From positions 3,100,001 through 3,164,000 of the forward strand of contig CAWAHD010000002.1 in assembly GCA_963781785.1 (NCBI GenBank): a stretch of 64,000 nucleotides of DNA, written 5' to 3'. This document shows, piece by piece, positions 9,004-19,733 of the stretch. Below the pieces are notes generated by a model. That model had not been told where the DNA came from. It searched no databases and was given only the letters and a program-made list of their open reading frames with translations. The stretch comes from CAWAHD01 sp963781785. Lineage in GTDB: Bacteria > Planctomycetota > Planctomycetia > Isosphaerales > Isosphaeraceae. Every line of letters begins with the position of its first letter. Positions within the stretch are counted from its first letter, which is position 1. A program made the translations under genes and the position numbers.

Positions 9004-9399
9004 GATATTCCGACGGTATCCGCAATCCGCGAGTGTCAATATTACGCCCGGTTTGCATCAGCCCACCGCGCACCTGCTGCTCTTCGTCGAGACCCCAAGC
9101 CCAACGCGCCCGAACCGCAACCAAGCACGAAATCCCAACGCGGCATAGCCGCACCCAAGCACGAAATCCGAAATCTCAAATCCGAAAAGATGTGACCACG
9201 ACGCAGAGATCCAACGGAAGTTGGCTCTAACGGGCGGGATTTCCGGTTTCGGATTTCGAGCTTCGGATTTCATCTTCCAGTTATCGGGTTTCGGATTTCG
9301 AGCTTCCGAGATCCAGCCTCACCCGGCCGCCGGCCGCCGCATCGGTTCGGACCGATCGGTCGGATCAGACGGATCGGACGGATCGGACGCGGCGGCCGG
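9004..9399. repeat. Gene-free stretch with dispersed intergenic repeats
   Basis: No gene is supported. It contains a repeated CCAAGCACGAAATCC motif twice (9120-9135 and 9149-9170), each next to a short GC palindrome (GCGGC..GCCGC), then AAATCCGAAA-type units at 9159-9188, and two inverted units around TTTCGGATTTCGAGCTTC at 9250-9310. From 9340 there is a run of GGATCGGAC-like 9-10 base units. These are members of the same dispersed family as at 6274, 21140, 21420, 26460 and 27280. Confidence 0.6.
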
Positions 9400-9447
9400 C
9401 CTGTCCCGAGCCCAGTCGTGGGGCCTGTCCCGAGCCCAGTCGTGGGG
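9400..9447. repeat. Two tandem 24-base units
   Basis: The 24-base unit starting CCTGTCCCGAGCCCAGTC and ending GTGGGG occurs twice without a gap (9400-9423 and 9424-9447), with no differences seen. Confidence 0.85.
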
Positions 9448-9517
9448 CCTGCGCACCTATTTCGGCGGGCCCACTCAGCTTGGCAAACGCCGCGCGGCGG
9501 ATGCCGCTCTAACCTGC

Positions 9518-10476
9518 TCACGAGAACCATCGGGGAGCAACAAGAAACTGCGGACCAGCCGGGTGAACGTTGATGGAGCCTTCGTGATCCTTGTGCCACA
9601 CGGCGAACTTTTCGAGGATTGCAGGCTCACTTGCCCCTCCGCAAAGAATCATGCCCAGCCGGCCTTCCAGGTGACGGACTGCGGCATGCCCATCGAGCGC
9701 GTGCGTGCCGTCGTTCAACAGCGAGTAGGCCGCGACGGTCATGACCCCGAGCGACGCGGAACCGGACTCAGCCGCCGCCGGCCGAGAAACAGGAGAGTAC
9801 GCGCAAAACTTCGAGGGTGCAAACAAGCCCGATTCGGCCTCGTAAACAAAGTACGTGACGGTTCTTCGTCCCCAGGCTTGTTTTCCCTCGGCCGCGACCA
9901 GCTCGGCGTTCCAGCGCCGCAGGTTCAAGAAAACGATCAGCAAATCGCCCGCAAAGTGAACATCGATGTTTGACATCGATCCCAGTGATTCGGTGACCGC
10001 GATCGCCCGTTCGATTTCGATCCCGACCGGAAGCATGGCCCGATCGAGGTCCGCCTGCTCCAGATGATTCAATCGCTTGACCTCGGCCGGATCTGTTGCA
10101 GGGAGCAAGACCGTTTGGAACGCTCGCATGCCAATTTGCCGCATCAAAGCGATGGTCGTGCATGCCAGGTTGCGGCGCCCGCGCGAAATGGGGACTGACC
10201 ATCGCCAGGAAATAATCGTGTGGTGATTGGGGGGTGGAACAAGTGGGCCGTGGCGAACTTGGCGTGATTGGCCACTGGATCGGCACGACTCACCTCGAAT
10301 TCGATCCAGAGACGCTTCGCTGGTTCTTGCCGTTCGAGCATCACATCGACGCGTGCCGAAAAGCCGAGGAATGCTTCCATCTCCGGAGGAAGAAGGCGGA
10401 GTTCCCGATGGCACAGCCAGCCGGGCGGGCAACTGCGGGCAAATTCTCTCTGCAAGTAGGTTGTGAGGCTGCCCAT
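9518..10476 (-). pseudogene. Copy B: protein next to a methyltransferase remnant, possible restriction partner (frameshifted)
   Basis: It starts MGSLTTYLQREFARSCPPGW. An early segment ARVDVMLERQ followed by RLWIEFEVSRADPVANHAK has an Asp/Glu-x-Glu/Lys arrangement reminiscent of PD-(D/E)XK nucleases, and the order methyltransferase then this gene resembles a type II restriction-modification pair. That role is inference; I do not recognise the family. At about 10228-10233 a run of six G (five in copy A) breaks the frame; the rest continues as SPHDYFLAMVSPHFA to the end at PRWFS, with SMSNIDVHFAGDLLIVFLN in the middle. Corrected length is about 319 residues. Confidence 0.6.
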
Positions 10477-10769
10477 GGTTCGGAGAGCTCGCGGCGGTCG
10501 GTGTCGGTGTGTCTACTTTCGTCCGGGCAGATAATATCAGATGCCGTCGTCTCGGCAGAATCAGTGCCATGAGCCGCGGATTCCTTCAACGTGACCAGAA
10601 ACGGCCGTTCGCGGTATCGCGGCACATCCAATTCAAAAGCACTCAGAATCTTGTAATCGACTGCGTAGCCGCGCTCGTGAAGCTGCGATATCTTTCGTTT
10701 AAGTAAGGCGCGGTTTTTGTGGAAGCCGTACAAGCCCATCACATTTTCAATCACGAAGAAGGACGCCAA
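10477..10769 (-). pseudogene. DNA cytosine-5 methyltransferase fragment
   Basis: The readable part FFVIENVMGLYGFHKNRALL contains the motif IV core ENV, and further on LHERGYAVDYKILSAFELDV then PRYRERPFLV matches motif VIII (the RxR segment). These are middle motifs of a C5-methyltransferase (AdoMet-dependent, base-flipping). The N-terminal AdoMet site and the PCQ motif are missing because similarity stops near 10770, and the C-terminal motifs IX and X are absent because the frame runs into the next gene. It is therefore a remnant, consistent with a dead restriction-modification locus. Confidence 0.75.
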
Positions 10770-11104
10770 TGAGAGTGGTCACGATCTTTGACACGTTGTG
10801 AGTCCAGATAATCGCTGGGAGATTCGCCTGTCCCGTGGAAGTACCGGTGGCCTCTTCTCTGGGCCGTTTCCGTAGCCGCGGCATTTTGGTCCGCCCGACA
10901 TCGACCTCGGAGAAGTTGCTCAGCGGTTGAGATTCAGCCATCGATTATCTTGGCCAGAAACACGCCGGGGAGAAAGGACGGAGACATTGCTAATTGCTGC
11001 GGGAGATTGGGCGAGTTGGGCCAAGTCCGACCGGAGCCTGTGGACAGCACGATGGGGCCATCAACCCGAACTTGGCGGCCCTTGGTCAACAGTCGCAGGA
11101 GTCC
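10770..11104. other. No gene supported
   Basis: About 330 bases between a methyltransferase remnant and a RAYT remnant. A 64-residue frame on the minus strand (10747-10941, MAESQPLSNFSEVDVGRTKM) and a plus-strand frame containing ARNTPGRKDGDIANCCGRLG are open but not recognised; they may be fragments of lost genes. Confidence 0.4.
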
Positions 11105-11770
11105 GGGCCGGGCCGTAAACCGTATGGGCGGCCGCAGACTCGACTCCTGCCCAAGACGATTAACGCTCGCGACCGTTCAGTGCGGAGAACCGAAGGTCCA
11201 ATCGCGACGGATGCACTCACGCAATCGCTCGACGTCAGGATTAGTCGACGATTCATTGACGACGTCGACCCATTGCAAACCATTCGCCACCGTTCCCGCG
11301 TCGAACCTCAGCGGTGCTTTCGCGGGTTTCGACGGCCACTGCAGGCTAGACCACGGCCAGGCTTCGGCTCGATCGTCAAGGCGGACCCATCACGGGTTCC
11401 GCTCGATGTGCTGGAGCACAGTCAGCAGGTGCTTGTCACCCTCGATCGGGAACACTTTGAATCGGCTTTGCCGGATTTGGTCGCTCGAGTAGTAATGTCG
11501 CAGATAACGACGGACATGAGTGGCCGGAAGCCAGCGCTTCGAGCGGCTCAGGTCGCCATCGTCGCGGGGCCGGAGAGCGAGATGAACAAAACGATCCGGC
11601 ACGCGGCGGGAAGCCCGAATTCCCATCGGCACGCGAAGCGATGGCTCGGCCACGATCTCGACAGAGGCGTGATAGTCGTCCGACTTGTGGAATACGGCGG
11701 AGCGTGCGTTTCCGCGATTGACGACATGATAGGTATAGCCGCCAACAGAACCACGTGCCGTACGAGGCAT
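11105..11770 (-). pseudogene. REP-associated tyrosine transposase (RAYT) remnant
   Basis: It begins MPRTARGSVGGYTYHVVNRG, the usual Y1-transposase (IS200/RAYT) opening, followed by DGDLSRSKRWLPATHVRRYL and FKVFPIEGDKHLLTVLQHIE then RNP and a stop at 11390. Continuing past the stop, the frame gives AEAWPWSSLQW and, near 11150, NRLGQESSLRPP, which match the RAYT C-terminus. The HUH segment (usually MPNHWHL) is scrambled into another frame, so at least one indel and one stop are present. RAYTs act on short palindromic REP sequences; dispersed short repeats in this island are possible substrates. Confidence 0.8.
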
Positions 11771-11907
11771 AAACCACGCACGGTGTGAGAAACGGAAGGG
11801 GTCGAAGCCAACCCAGTTTACCTGTTCAGTGGAGTCAATTTGCAATGTCCCCTTCGCCTCACCCCGAATCGGAGGCCTCGTCCCGAGCCTGGTACGGTGC
11901 ATCTATC

Positions 11908-13849
11908 ATGGAATTCCTTCACACCGATTCCGATGCCATCGTAGGACGGCTGACGAGAAACAGCGACTTTAGCGTCCTTCCGGCACAAAAGGATGCTTGG
12001 CTGGCTCAGATTTGTGTGATGCAAGACCGCCTTGGCGGCTTGACAGGTTCGATTTTCATGGAGTTTAGCATCCCACGCATGGGCCGGCGGATTGACACCG
12101 TTCTGATAATCGGCCCGATTGTGTTCGCGGTCGAGTTCAAGGTCGGCAACTCGCTCTTTGATCGTTCTGCCGTCGATCAGGTGTGGGATTATGCTCTGGA
12201 CCTAAAGAACTTCCACGAGGCCAGCCACTCGGCATCAATTGTTCCTATTCTCATCGCTACTGGCGCCAACTCATCGCCGCTGATTGAATTGCGACCTGAC
12301 GATGACAAGGTCTACCGACCGATATCAGTGGATACTACGAAGTTTCGCGAGACACTCGACAACGCTTTGCGAACCGTAAGGGGTGACGCGCTCGATGCGC
12401 AGCACTGGGCTCGTGCCCCATACTATCCAACTCCAACGATCGTTGAAGCTGCCCGTGCGCTCTACGCTAAGCACTCTGTCGAGGCAATCGCACGTTACGA
12501 CGCTGGAACACAGAATCTTCGCGTTACGTCCTGCCGCATTGAAGAGCTGGTCGACAACGCCAGAGCAAATCAGCGCAAAGTCATTTGTTTTGTCACGGGT
12601 GTTCCAGGAGCCGGCAAGACTCTCGTTGGCCTGAATGTAGCCACTCAACGACGAGACCCGGATCAAGCGACGCATGCCGTCTTTCTTTCAGGGAACGGGC
12701 CACTCGTCGCGGTACTGCGCAGCACTTACTCGCGATGAAGTTGCACGGCAGAGAAATTGTGGTGCACCGGTGCGCAGAGGGAAAGTCGCCGAGAGTGTCA
12801 AAGCCTTCCTACAGAATGTTCACCATTTTCGAGACGACCTTTTGATCGACGTCGGGCCGCCGGCAGAGCACGTCGCGATCTTTGATGAAGCGCAACGAGC
12901 CTGGAATTTGCAGCAAACTGCGAACTTCATGCGACGAAAAAAGAATCGTGCCGGGTTCTCCCAATCGGAGCCGGAATTCCTAATTTCCTGCATGGATCGC
13001 CACCAGGATTGGGCTGTCATCGTCTGCCTTGTCGGAGGCGGACAGGAGATCAACACGGGTGAAGCTGGGATCGATGCCTGGATTGACGCCATCCATTCCG
13101 GATTTGCTCATTGGGACATGCATATTTCATCGAGGCTCACGGATAGCGAACATTCGGCCGGCAGGATTTTGGAGGCTGTGCGCCAAAGGCAACACAGCTA
13201 CTTTGACGACTCGCTCCATCTCGCCGTCTCCATGAGATCATTTCGAGCTGAAAACGTATCGGCCTTCGTCGAGGCGCTTCTTGAATGCCAGAAAGGAGGT
13301 GCAATGCATGCTTTCTGTCAGCTTGCTGACCGGTATCCAGTCGCCGTCTCTCGTGATTTGCGACAAGCCAAGAAATGGGTTCTCGACCGGGCGAGAGGAA
13401 CAGAAAGGTATGGCTTAGTTGCTTCATCGAAGGCCCACCGCCTCAAACCTGATGCGATCGACATACGCGTCGATGTGAATCCAGTGTATTGGTTTTTGAA
13501 CGGCAAGGAAGACACTCGATCTAGCTATTATCTCGAAGACGCGGCCACGGAATTTCAGGTGCAGGGCCTGGAACTCGACTGGGCATGCGTGGCTTGGGAC
13601 GGCGACCTGCGTTTCGCGGGTTCCGGATGGAATTACCATTATTTTCGCGGCAACCGGTGGTGCACGATCGCAAATCTGGAAAACAAGCGCTACCTATGTA
13701 GTGCTTACCGAGTTCTGCTCACGCGCGCTCGGCAGGGAATGGTGATTTATGTTCCGCCAGGGGATTCGAGTGATCCAACACGGTCCCCCATATTTTATGA
13801 TTCAACTTATCACTATCTCACCGAGCTCGGAATTCCGGAAGTAACATGA
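11908..13849 (+). pseudogene. DUF2075-type nuclease/ATPase (Schlafen-group-3-like), one frameshift
   Basis: A large P-loop protein of the DUF2075 family, seen in bacterial defence contexts. It starts at ATG 11908 (MEFLHTDSDAIVGRL). An N-terminal nuclease-like part carries FMEFSIPRMGRRIDTVLIIG then VFAVEFKVG (a D..ExK-like pattern); the ATPase part has Walker A GVPGAGKT and Walker B HVAIFDEAQRAW, and later YLCSAYRVLLTRARQGMVIY resembling helicase motif VI. The frame breaks near 12720 (after GPLVAVLR; the continuation reads ALTRDEVARQR in the next frame). Corrected length is about 646 residues. Either a recent pseudogene or a sequencing indel. Confidence 0.82.
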
Positions 13850-14135
13850 GCAATTGTGGGTAGCCCGGTTCCCAAGCGGGCGTTGCGACTCACAAAAATG
13901 ACCCATGCGCCGCCCCGTTCACCCCAAACATTTCATGGATCCGCGAAGAAGGGTGTATCGCATTCGCCGAACTGATAGACCGATTGCCGCATTGTGAGCC
14001 GCTCGGAGGTCCATTCGAGGGACGTCGTTTTCCCGAGAATTGCGGCACGGTGCGCTGGCCGGTTAGGTTAGGTATGACCGTGGAGCTCGGTTTATCAGCA
14101 AATACTAGCCCGGCGTAGCCGGAACCAAACAGGGA
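13850..14135. other. No gene seen
   Basis: About 290 bases with no supported coding frame or clear repeat, lying between the DUF2075 gene and a fragment of an unrelated family. Confidence 0.5.
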
Positions 14136-14547
14136 TTGCGCTTAGACTCTATCAGCCGTACGCTCAAGGTCGAATCGGCATTCTCCGCCAACCCCGAGTT
14201 GGCCGTGGCTGAATTCGTCGAACGACACGCCGAAAAAATCGCCGCAGTTCTATCGTGTTCGGATCGGGTTCTCGTTAGCGGGACGCGCCCCGACATCTGT
14301 CATGCCGGAGCTGCGACGACCTACCTCTTCAACCACAAGTTCCATATCTTTGACTACACAAAAGTTGGCCGAACCACTCCGGGATCGAATCTGCAACCAC
14401 GCCGAGAAACTGGCGTCAGACCATGGATTGACCATCGAGTTCCACCGCGACCGCAATACTCGCAAGGAGGACCGGATCCATTGGGCGGATACCTCGGCTT
14501 CTTTATACTTGTCACTGGAGATTGGAATGAGTGCTTCGTGGAAGTGA
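14136..14547 (+). pseudogene. Fragment of a conserved hypothetical family (FVERHAEKI type)
   Basis: AEFVERHAEKIAAVLSCSDRV (first frame) followed, after a frame change near 14360, by QKLAEPLRDRICNHAEKLAS and TIEFHRDRNTRKEDRIH. From memory this matches the start of a conserved bacterial family with an FVERHADKIxGVLSCFDR opening and a later RKED motif; its function is unknown to me. Only about 120 codons remain before IS21 element 1 begins at 14545, so the gene is truncated by, or upstream of, that insertion. Confidence 0.55.
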
Positions 14548-14647
14548 TCGTCTAAAAATGACCCCTTTAGGGGTAGTGTGATCGTCTAAAAATGACTCCC
14601 CGTAGGCGCCTCCTGTACAGTGAACGTTTCTGCAAGGAACGCTCACC

Positions 14648-16268
14648 ATGCATGGAGGCAAAGGAATGCTTACGGTGGACGACTATGGTGACATCCGCAG
14701 AGCCCGTCGCAACGGGTTCTCTATCAAACAGCTCGCTCGTGAGTTTGAACATTCGCGCAACACGATCCGCAAGGTACTCGCGAACCCCGAGCCCAATCCG
14801 ATTCCTCAGACGAGGATCCGAACCGCTCCTGTCCTGGGACCGTTTTTCACGATCATCGACCAGATCCTTCGAGATGACGAGTCTGCGCCACCAAAGCAGC
14901 GGCATACCGCCGCTCAAGTGGTCCGTCGTCTGCGCGACGAGCACGGGTACCACGGCGGCTACGCGCAGGTGCAGCGCTACCTGTTCAAGCATCGCCGGCG
15001 GGAACAAGAAACCTTCATTCCGCTGGGACATCTTCCAGGCCAGCGCCTTGAAGCCGATTTCGGCCATATCCACGTCGACTTTCCTGACGGACGTAGGCTC
15101 GTTCCATTCCTGGTGACCACCTGGGCCTATTCCAATTACCCGTTTGTTCTGGCTCTGCCCTTCGAGCGAACTGAGGCAATCCTCGAAGGCATGGTCAGAG
15201 CCTTCGAGTTTTTTGGCTGTATCCCCAACGAGGTGTGGTGGGATAACCCCAAGACTGTAGCCACCACGATTCTTCTCGGGCGCGAACGAAAGCTTCATCC
15301 TCGATATGCGGCGCTGGCCAGCCACTACGTTTTCAATCCTCTCTTCTGCATGCCGGCTCGGGGCAACGAAAAGCCCGATGCTGAGAACACTGTGCGGGCG
15401 GTGCAACGCCGGTTCTCAACTCCGGTTCCGCGCGTAAACGACCTCGACGAATTGAACCGGTATTTTCAAGAACGCTGTGAGGCCGAACGAGCACGGACTG
15501 TTCAGTCGATGTTCGGTCCCTTCGTGATCGGCGCCCGCTTCGCCGACGAACAAGCCTCAGCGGCCTCGCTTCCACGACATCGGTTCGATCCATGTGTAAT
15601 CCGCCCCGCCGCGCCTGTGGATAAGTATCAGACTGTCGCTTTCGAGCGTAATCGTTATAGCGTTCCCAGGCCGTTCGCATTCCAGATGGTGACCATCAAG
15701 GGCTATGTGGACCGAGTCGTGATCGTCTCCGGAGGTCACGTCATCGCCACCCACACTCGCTGTCTTCAGCCGCACACGATGGTCCTCGACCCATTGCATT
15801 ATCTTGCGACTCTAGACCGTAAACCGGGGGCCCTTGACCACGCTCCGGTTTATCGGGAATGGAAGCTCCCAGGATGCTTCGCTGCGTTCCGTACGGAGCT
15901 TGAGGAGTACCATGGCGCTGTCAGCTGGCGCACGACGCTACGTGCGGGTGTTGCAGCTTTTGGTCGACCACCCTATGGCCCGAGTCCGTCAGGCGATTGA
16001 GACTTGCCGGCGCGAGCAACTGATCAGCGCCGAGGCTGTGATTCAGCAAACGCTCACCCTGGCGGCCCGTGAAGCACAGCCGCGTCGTTCGACTCCATGG
16101 ACGACCGAGCTGACTACGACGCCGCAAGTTCACGTGCCGCTCCCTGATTTGAGCTGTTTCAACCAACTCTTGGACAGCTCGGCTTGCCGCGGAAAACCCG
16201 ATGACCCAGAAGTTGTAGTGGCTGCCGAACCTTCTGGTGAGAGACGAGTCACCATGTTCTTCACCTGA
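14648..16268 (+). pseudogene. istA: IS21 transposase IstA, frameshifted near its end
   Basis: IstA is the DDE transposase/cointegrase of IS21. An N-terminal HTH (GFSIKQLAREFEHSRNTIRK) precedes the catalytic core: LEADFGHIHVDF (Asp), VWWDNPKTVA (Asp) and NEKPDAENTVRAVQRRF (Glu). The frame is open to 16000, but the natural C-terminus (AGARRYVRVLQLLVDHPMAR and so on) continues in the next frame from about 15918 to a stop at 16268. The catalytic core is intact, so residual activity cannot be ruled out. It starts at ATG 14648; an internal ATG follows 6 codons later. Confidence 0.88.
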
Positions 16269-16342
16269 CGGAGTGTTCGCGATGCGTCTCGGACTCGATC
16301 GGCGAGTTCGAACCGTTCTTCGACATTTTCTTGGGAAGGACC

Positions 16343-17110
16343 ATGCTGATGGCCGATGCAGTGATCGACCTGCTCAAGGCCCATTTCCGGCAGTTGCGGC
16401 TGCCGACAATGGGCCGTGAGTTCGAGAGATTGGCGCGGGATGCGACTGGGACTAACCAAAACTTTTTCCAGTTCCTGCTCGGTTTGACTGAAACCGAGCT
16501 GGCAACACGGGCCGCCAATGCAATCGCAACGCGGATCCGGAATGCGGAGTTCCCGATCTTGCGGGACTTCGACACGTACGACTTTACCGTTCTGCCGCAG
16601 CTTTCGAAGCCAAAGATCCTGGAGCTGGCACGCGGTGAATGGATCGAGCGGAAATACAATTGCTGTCTGATTGGGAGCCACGGAACGGGAAAAACGCACA
16701 TCGCAATCTCGTTAGGCCAGGCCGCGTGTCGAGCAGGCCTGCGAGTGCTTTACTTCACGGCGGCCGATCTGGTGACACGATTGGAGAAGGCCCAGAAGCA
16801 GTACACGCTGGACCGGTTCTTGGGCCAACTCGAGCGGGCACAGCTGCTGATCTGCGACGAGCTGGGCTATGTTTCTATGAGCCGCGGCGGTGTCGAGCTT
16901 TTGTTTCGAGTTTTCGGCGATCGCTATGAGCGTGCCAGCGTGCTGGTGACGAGCAATCTGCCGTTTGGCGAATGGAACCAGATCTTCCAGGGCGAGCGCA
17001 TGACCGCAGCGCTTTTGGACCGACTTACGCACCACTGCCACATTTTCGAGATGAATGGCGAGAGCTATCGCTTCCGGGAGTCGATGAAACAGAAGAAGGG
17101 CAAAAAATAG
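16343..17110 (+). CDS. istB: IS21 helper ATPase IstB
   Basis: An AAA+ ATPase that assembles with IstA and selects the target. Walker A is GSHGTGKTHIA and Walker B is LLICDELGYV, followed by LVTSNLPFGEWNQIF (sensor region), all at the usual places in a protein of about 255 residues. The start is set at ATG 16343 (MLMADAVIDLLKAHF), preceded by a GGGAAGGA ribosome site; a TTG four codons earlier is less likely. The frame is intact. Confidence 0.93.
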   Translation: MLMADAVIDLLKAHFRQLRLPTMGREFERLARDATGTNQNFFQFLLGLTETELATRAANAIATRIRNAEFPILRDFDTYDFTVLPQLSKPKILELARGEWIERKYNCCLIGSHGTGKTHIAISLGQAACRAGLRVLYFTAADLVTRLEKAQKQYTLDRFLGQLERAQLLICDELGYVSMSRGGVELLFRVFGDRYERASVLVTSNLPFGEWNQIFQGERMTAALLDRLTHHCHIFEMNGESYRFRESMKQKKGKK

Positions 17111-17305
17111 CAGTACGAACCAAACAGCCGCGCCTGCCCAGAACGGCTAATTTCAAGGACCGAGGGGGGTCAATCGTAGACGAGCACGGGGGGTCAAATT
17201 TAGACGATCAGTGCCACTTCGTCCGGCCGAGGATTAATCGATCAGCGCATCAGCGGTAGCCCGGGACTTGACATCTAACAGTTTTTACTTACGGGGTTGA
17301 GCGCT

Positions 17306-18058
17306 ATGGCGATTGAAGGATCCAATCCGGATCCTCCGAAGGCATTTGCTTCGTATTCATGGGACTGCCCAGAGCACAAGAAATGGGTCAAGAATTTGGC
17401 CGCAAGGCTCCGTGGCGACGGTGTCGATGTTGGTCTCGACCAATGGGGAGTCGTCCCGGGTGATCAGCTCCCGAGGTTCATGGAGACGGCGATCCGCGAG
17501 AACAGCTACGTCCTCATCGTTTGCACGCCGAAGTACAAAGAGAAATCGGACGAGCGCAGGGGTGGCGTCGGATACGAGGGCGACATCATGACGGCTGAAT
17601 TGCTCACCCAGCGCAACGACCGCAAGTTCATAGCCGTGCTACGCTCGGGCAGTTGGGACACCTCCATGCCCTCGTGGCTAAAGGGCAAGTACTCGATTGA
17701 TCTTTCGGGCGATCCGTACTCGGAAGACGAGTATCGCGACTTGCTGATCACTCTTCACAACAGGCGTGATCAGGCTCCGCCGATAGGAAAGGCCCCACAG
17801 TTTCGGAAGTCCATCCGCGAGGAGGCCAAGAATTTCTACCCGACGAACGAGAAGGCGGACGGAGAGTTTCAGCCGATCAAGATCGAGGGCGTGCTTGTCG
17901 ACGAAGCTGGCCGCCCGATGAACGACGGGACGTGCGGAAGCGCTCTCTATGCGATCCCGTTCAAACTGAGCCGTGCACCGACGCATGAATGGGGCCAGTT
18001 GTTCATCCAGACCTGGGACCATCCGCCACAGTTCACGACGCTGATCAGCGACAATTAG
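17306..18058 (+). CDS. TIR/SEFIR-domain protein, 3' end cut by IS21 element 2
   Basis: The N-terminal domain PKAFASYSWDCPEHKKWVKN followed by LDQWGVVPGDQLPRFME and NSYVLIVCTPKYKEKSD is the bacterial SEFIR/TIR pattern, a signalling or NAD-hydrolase domain used in defence. The candidate catalytic Glu lies in GYEGDIMTAELL. From about residue 175 a second, unrecognised domain begins (IKIEGVLVDEAGRPMNDGTC). The last codons before the stop are supplied by the IS end (SDN), so the native C-terminus is lost at about codon 247. The start at ATG 17306 is preferred over a TTG three codons upstream. Confidence 0.82.
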   Translation: MAIEGSNPDPPKAFASYSWDCPEHKKWVKNLAARLRGDGVDVGLDQWGVVPGDQLPRFMETAIRENSYVLIVCTPKYKEKSDERRGGVGYEGDIMTAELLTQRNDRKFIAVLRSGSWDTSMPSWLKGKYSIDLSGDPYSEDEYRDLLITLHNRRDQAPPIGKAPQFRKSIREEAKNFYPTNEKADGEFQPIKIEGVLVDEAGRPMNDGTCGSALYAIPFKLSRAPTHEWGQLFIQTWDHPPQFTTLISDN

Positions 18059-18177
18059 AATTCCCCATGACGACAACTAGAATTCCCCACCGCATCCCTT
18101 CGAACGACAATTAGAATTCCCCACCGACGCCAGTTGATATCAAATTGGTGATTCTCCAACCAGGAGGGAGGATCACC

Positions 18178-19733
18178 ATGGCTGTCACGGATCGACAAGT
18201 TAGGCGTTTGCACGCATTGTTGCATTCACGGAAGCCGCTATCGGTTGCGGCAATGAGGGTGGACATGGACCGTAAGACCGCACGGAAGTACCGGGACGAG
18301 GCGAAGCTCCCCAGCGAGCTGGAGACCTGGCCGCGAACATGGCGCACTCGAGAAGACCCCTTCGCAGACGTCTGGGAGGAGGTGCGTGAGCAACTGGAAC
18401 TCAGCCCCGGCTTGCAGGCGAAAATCTTGTTCGAGTGGCTTCAACGCCGCTACCCGGGTCGATTCGCAGACGGTCAACTGCGCACGCTTCAACGTCGAGT
18501 GCGTCAGTGGGAAGCAATCTCTGGTCCACCCAAGGAGGTCTTCTTCGCACAGACTCATCATCCTGGCCGGTTGGGTGCGTCCGATTTCACCCATATGACA
18601 AGCTTGGCCGTGACTCTCGGCGGCCAGCCGTTCGATCACATGGTTTATCATTTCGTTCTGACCTACTCGAACTGGGAGACGGCCTCGATCTGTTTCTCCG
18701 AGAGCTTCGAGAGCCTAAGCGACGGGTTGCAGCATGCCCTGTGGGAGGTGGGCGGCTCGCCCCAGCGGCACCGAACCGACCGAATGAGCTTGGCCGTAAA
18801 CAACGCTTCTAGCGCTAAGGAGTTCACCGGGCGGTACCAGGCGCTGATGGACCACTACGGCCTGGAGATGGAGAAGATCAACGCACGCCAGGCTCACGAG
18901 AACGGGGACGCCGAGCAGAGCCATTACCGCTTCAAGGAGGCTGTGGACCAGGCCCTGCTTCTACGTGGCAACCGTGACTTCATGGACCGCGCGGCTTACG
19001 CTCGATTCCTACGGGAGATCCTAGACCAGCGCAATGCCGGCCGCCGGTCGCGCTTCGCCGAGGAACAGGCCGTACTGCGTGCGCTCCCCCAACGCGATTA
19101 GAGAGCTACAAGCGGGCGCGGGTTCGAGTCTATCCCGGGAGCATCATTCATGTGGACCGCAACGTCTATTCGGTAGACAGCCGTTTGATCGACGAGCGGG
19201 TAGACGTCCGGCTCTACGCCGACGAGTTGGAAGTGTGGTTTGCCGGCAAGGTCGTCGAACGGCTTCCACGCCTTCGCGGGCAGCGGAAGCATCGCATCAA
19301 CTACAGGCACGTGATCGATTGGTTGGTGCGCAAGCCCGGCGCGTTTGAGAATTATCGGTATCGGGAAGACCTTTTTCCTACGAGCCGGTTTCGAATGGCT
19401 TATGACGTGCTGCGCGAGACCGCACCCGGCCGGGCCTCGCGTGAGTATCTGCAAATCTTGGAGCTGGCGGCCCGGGAGAATGAGTCAATGGTGGACAGCG
19501 CCATACGAGCCCTGCTGGAGGAGGGGCAGGCGATCACTGCGCAGGGGGTGAGGGAACGGATCGGATGCTCCGAGCCCCCCTGTCCGATCACGGAGGTCCG
19601 GGTAGAGGCAACTGATCTGTCGAGTTTTGATATGTTGTTCAATCACAAGGAGGTGTGGGATGGCTTCGCAGACGGAAGTGAAGCAGCGGCTCGTGGAGTG
19701 CCTGCGGGAACTTCACCTGCCCACGTTTCGTGA
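18178..19733 (+). pseudogene. istA: IS21 transposase IstA (element 2), one frameshift
   Basis: It starts at ATG 18178 behind AGGAGGGAGG (MAVTDRQVRRLHALLHS). The DDE core is visible as LGASDFTHMTSLAV (Asp), RHRTDRMSLAV (Asp) and NGDAEQSHYRFKEAV (Glu). The first frame ends at 19101 (LRALPQRD), but the family sequence continues in the next frame as RLESYKRARVRVYPGSIIHV and NVYSVDSRLIDERVDVRLY down to 19733, overlapping istB. One lost or gained base near 19095 is therefore implied. Confidence 0.87.

Larger units (their letters stand above)
14545..17210 (+). mobile_element. IS21-family element 1
   Basis: The left end TGATCGTCTAAAAATGACCCC (14545) matches the reverse complement of the right end (TGATCGTCTAAATTTGACCC, ending at 17210), and the same unit is repeated inside each end (14578-14598; 17160-17185), as expected for the multiple terminal transposase sites of IS21. 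istA and istB lie between them. No clear target duplication was found. Confidence 0.85.
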
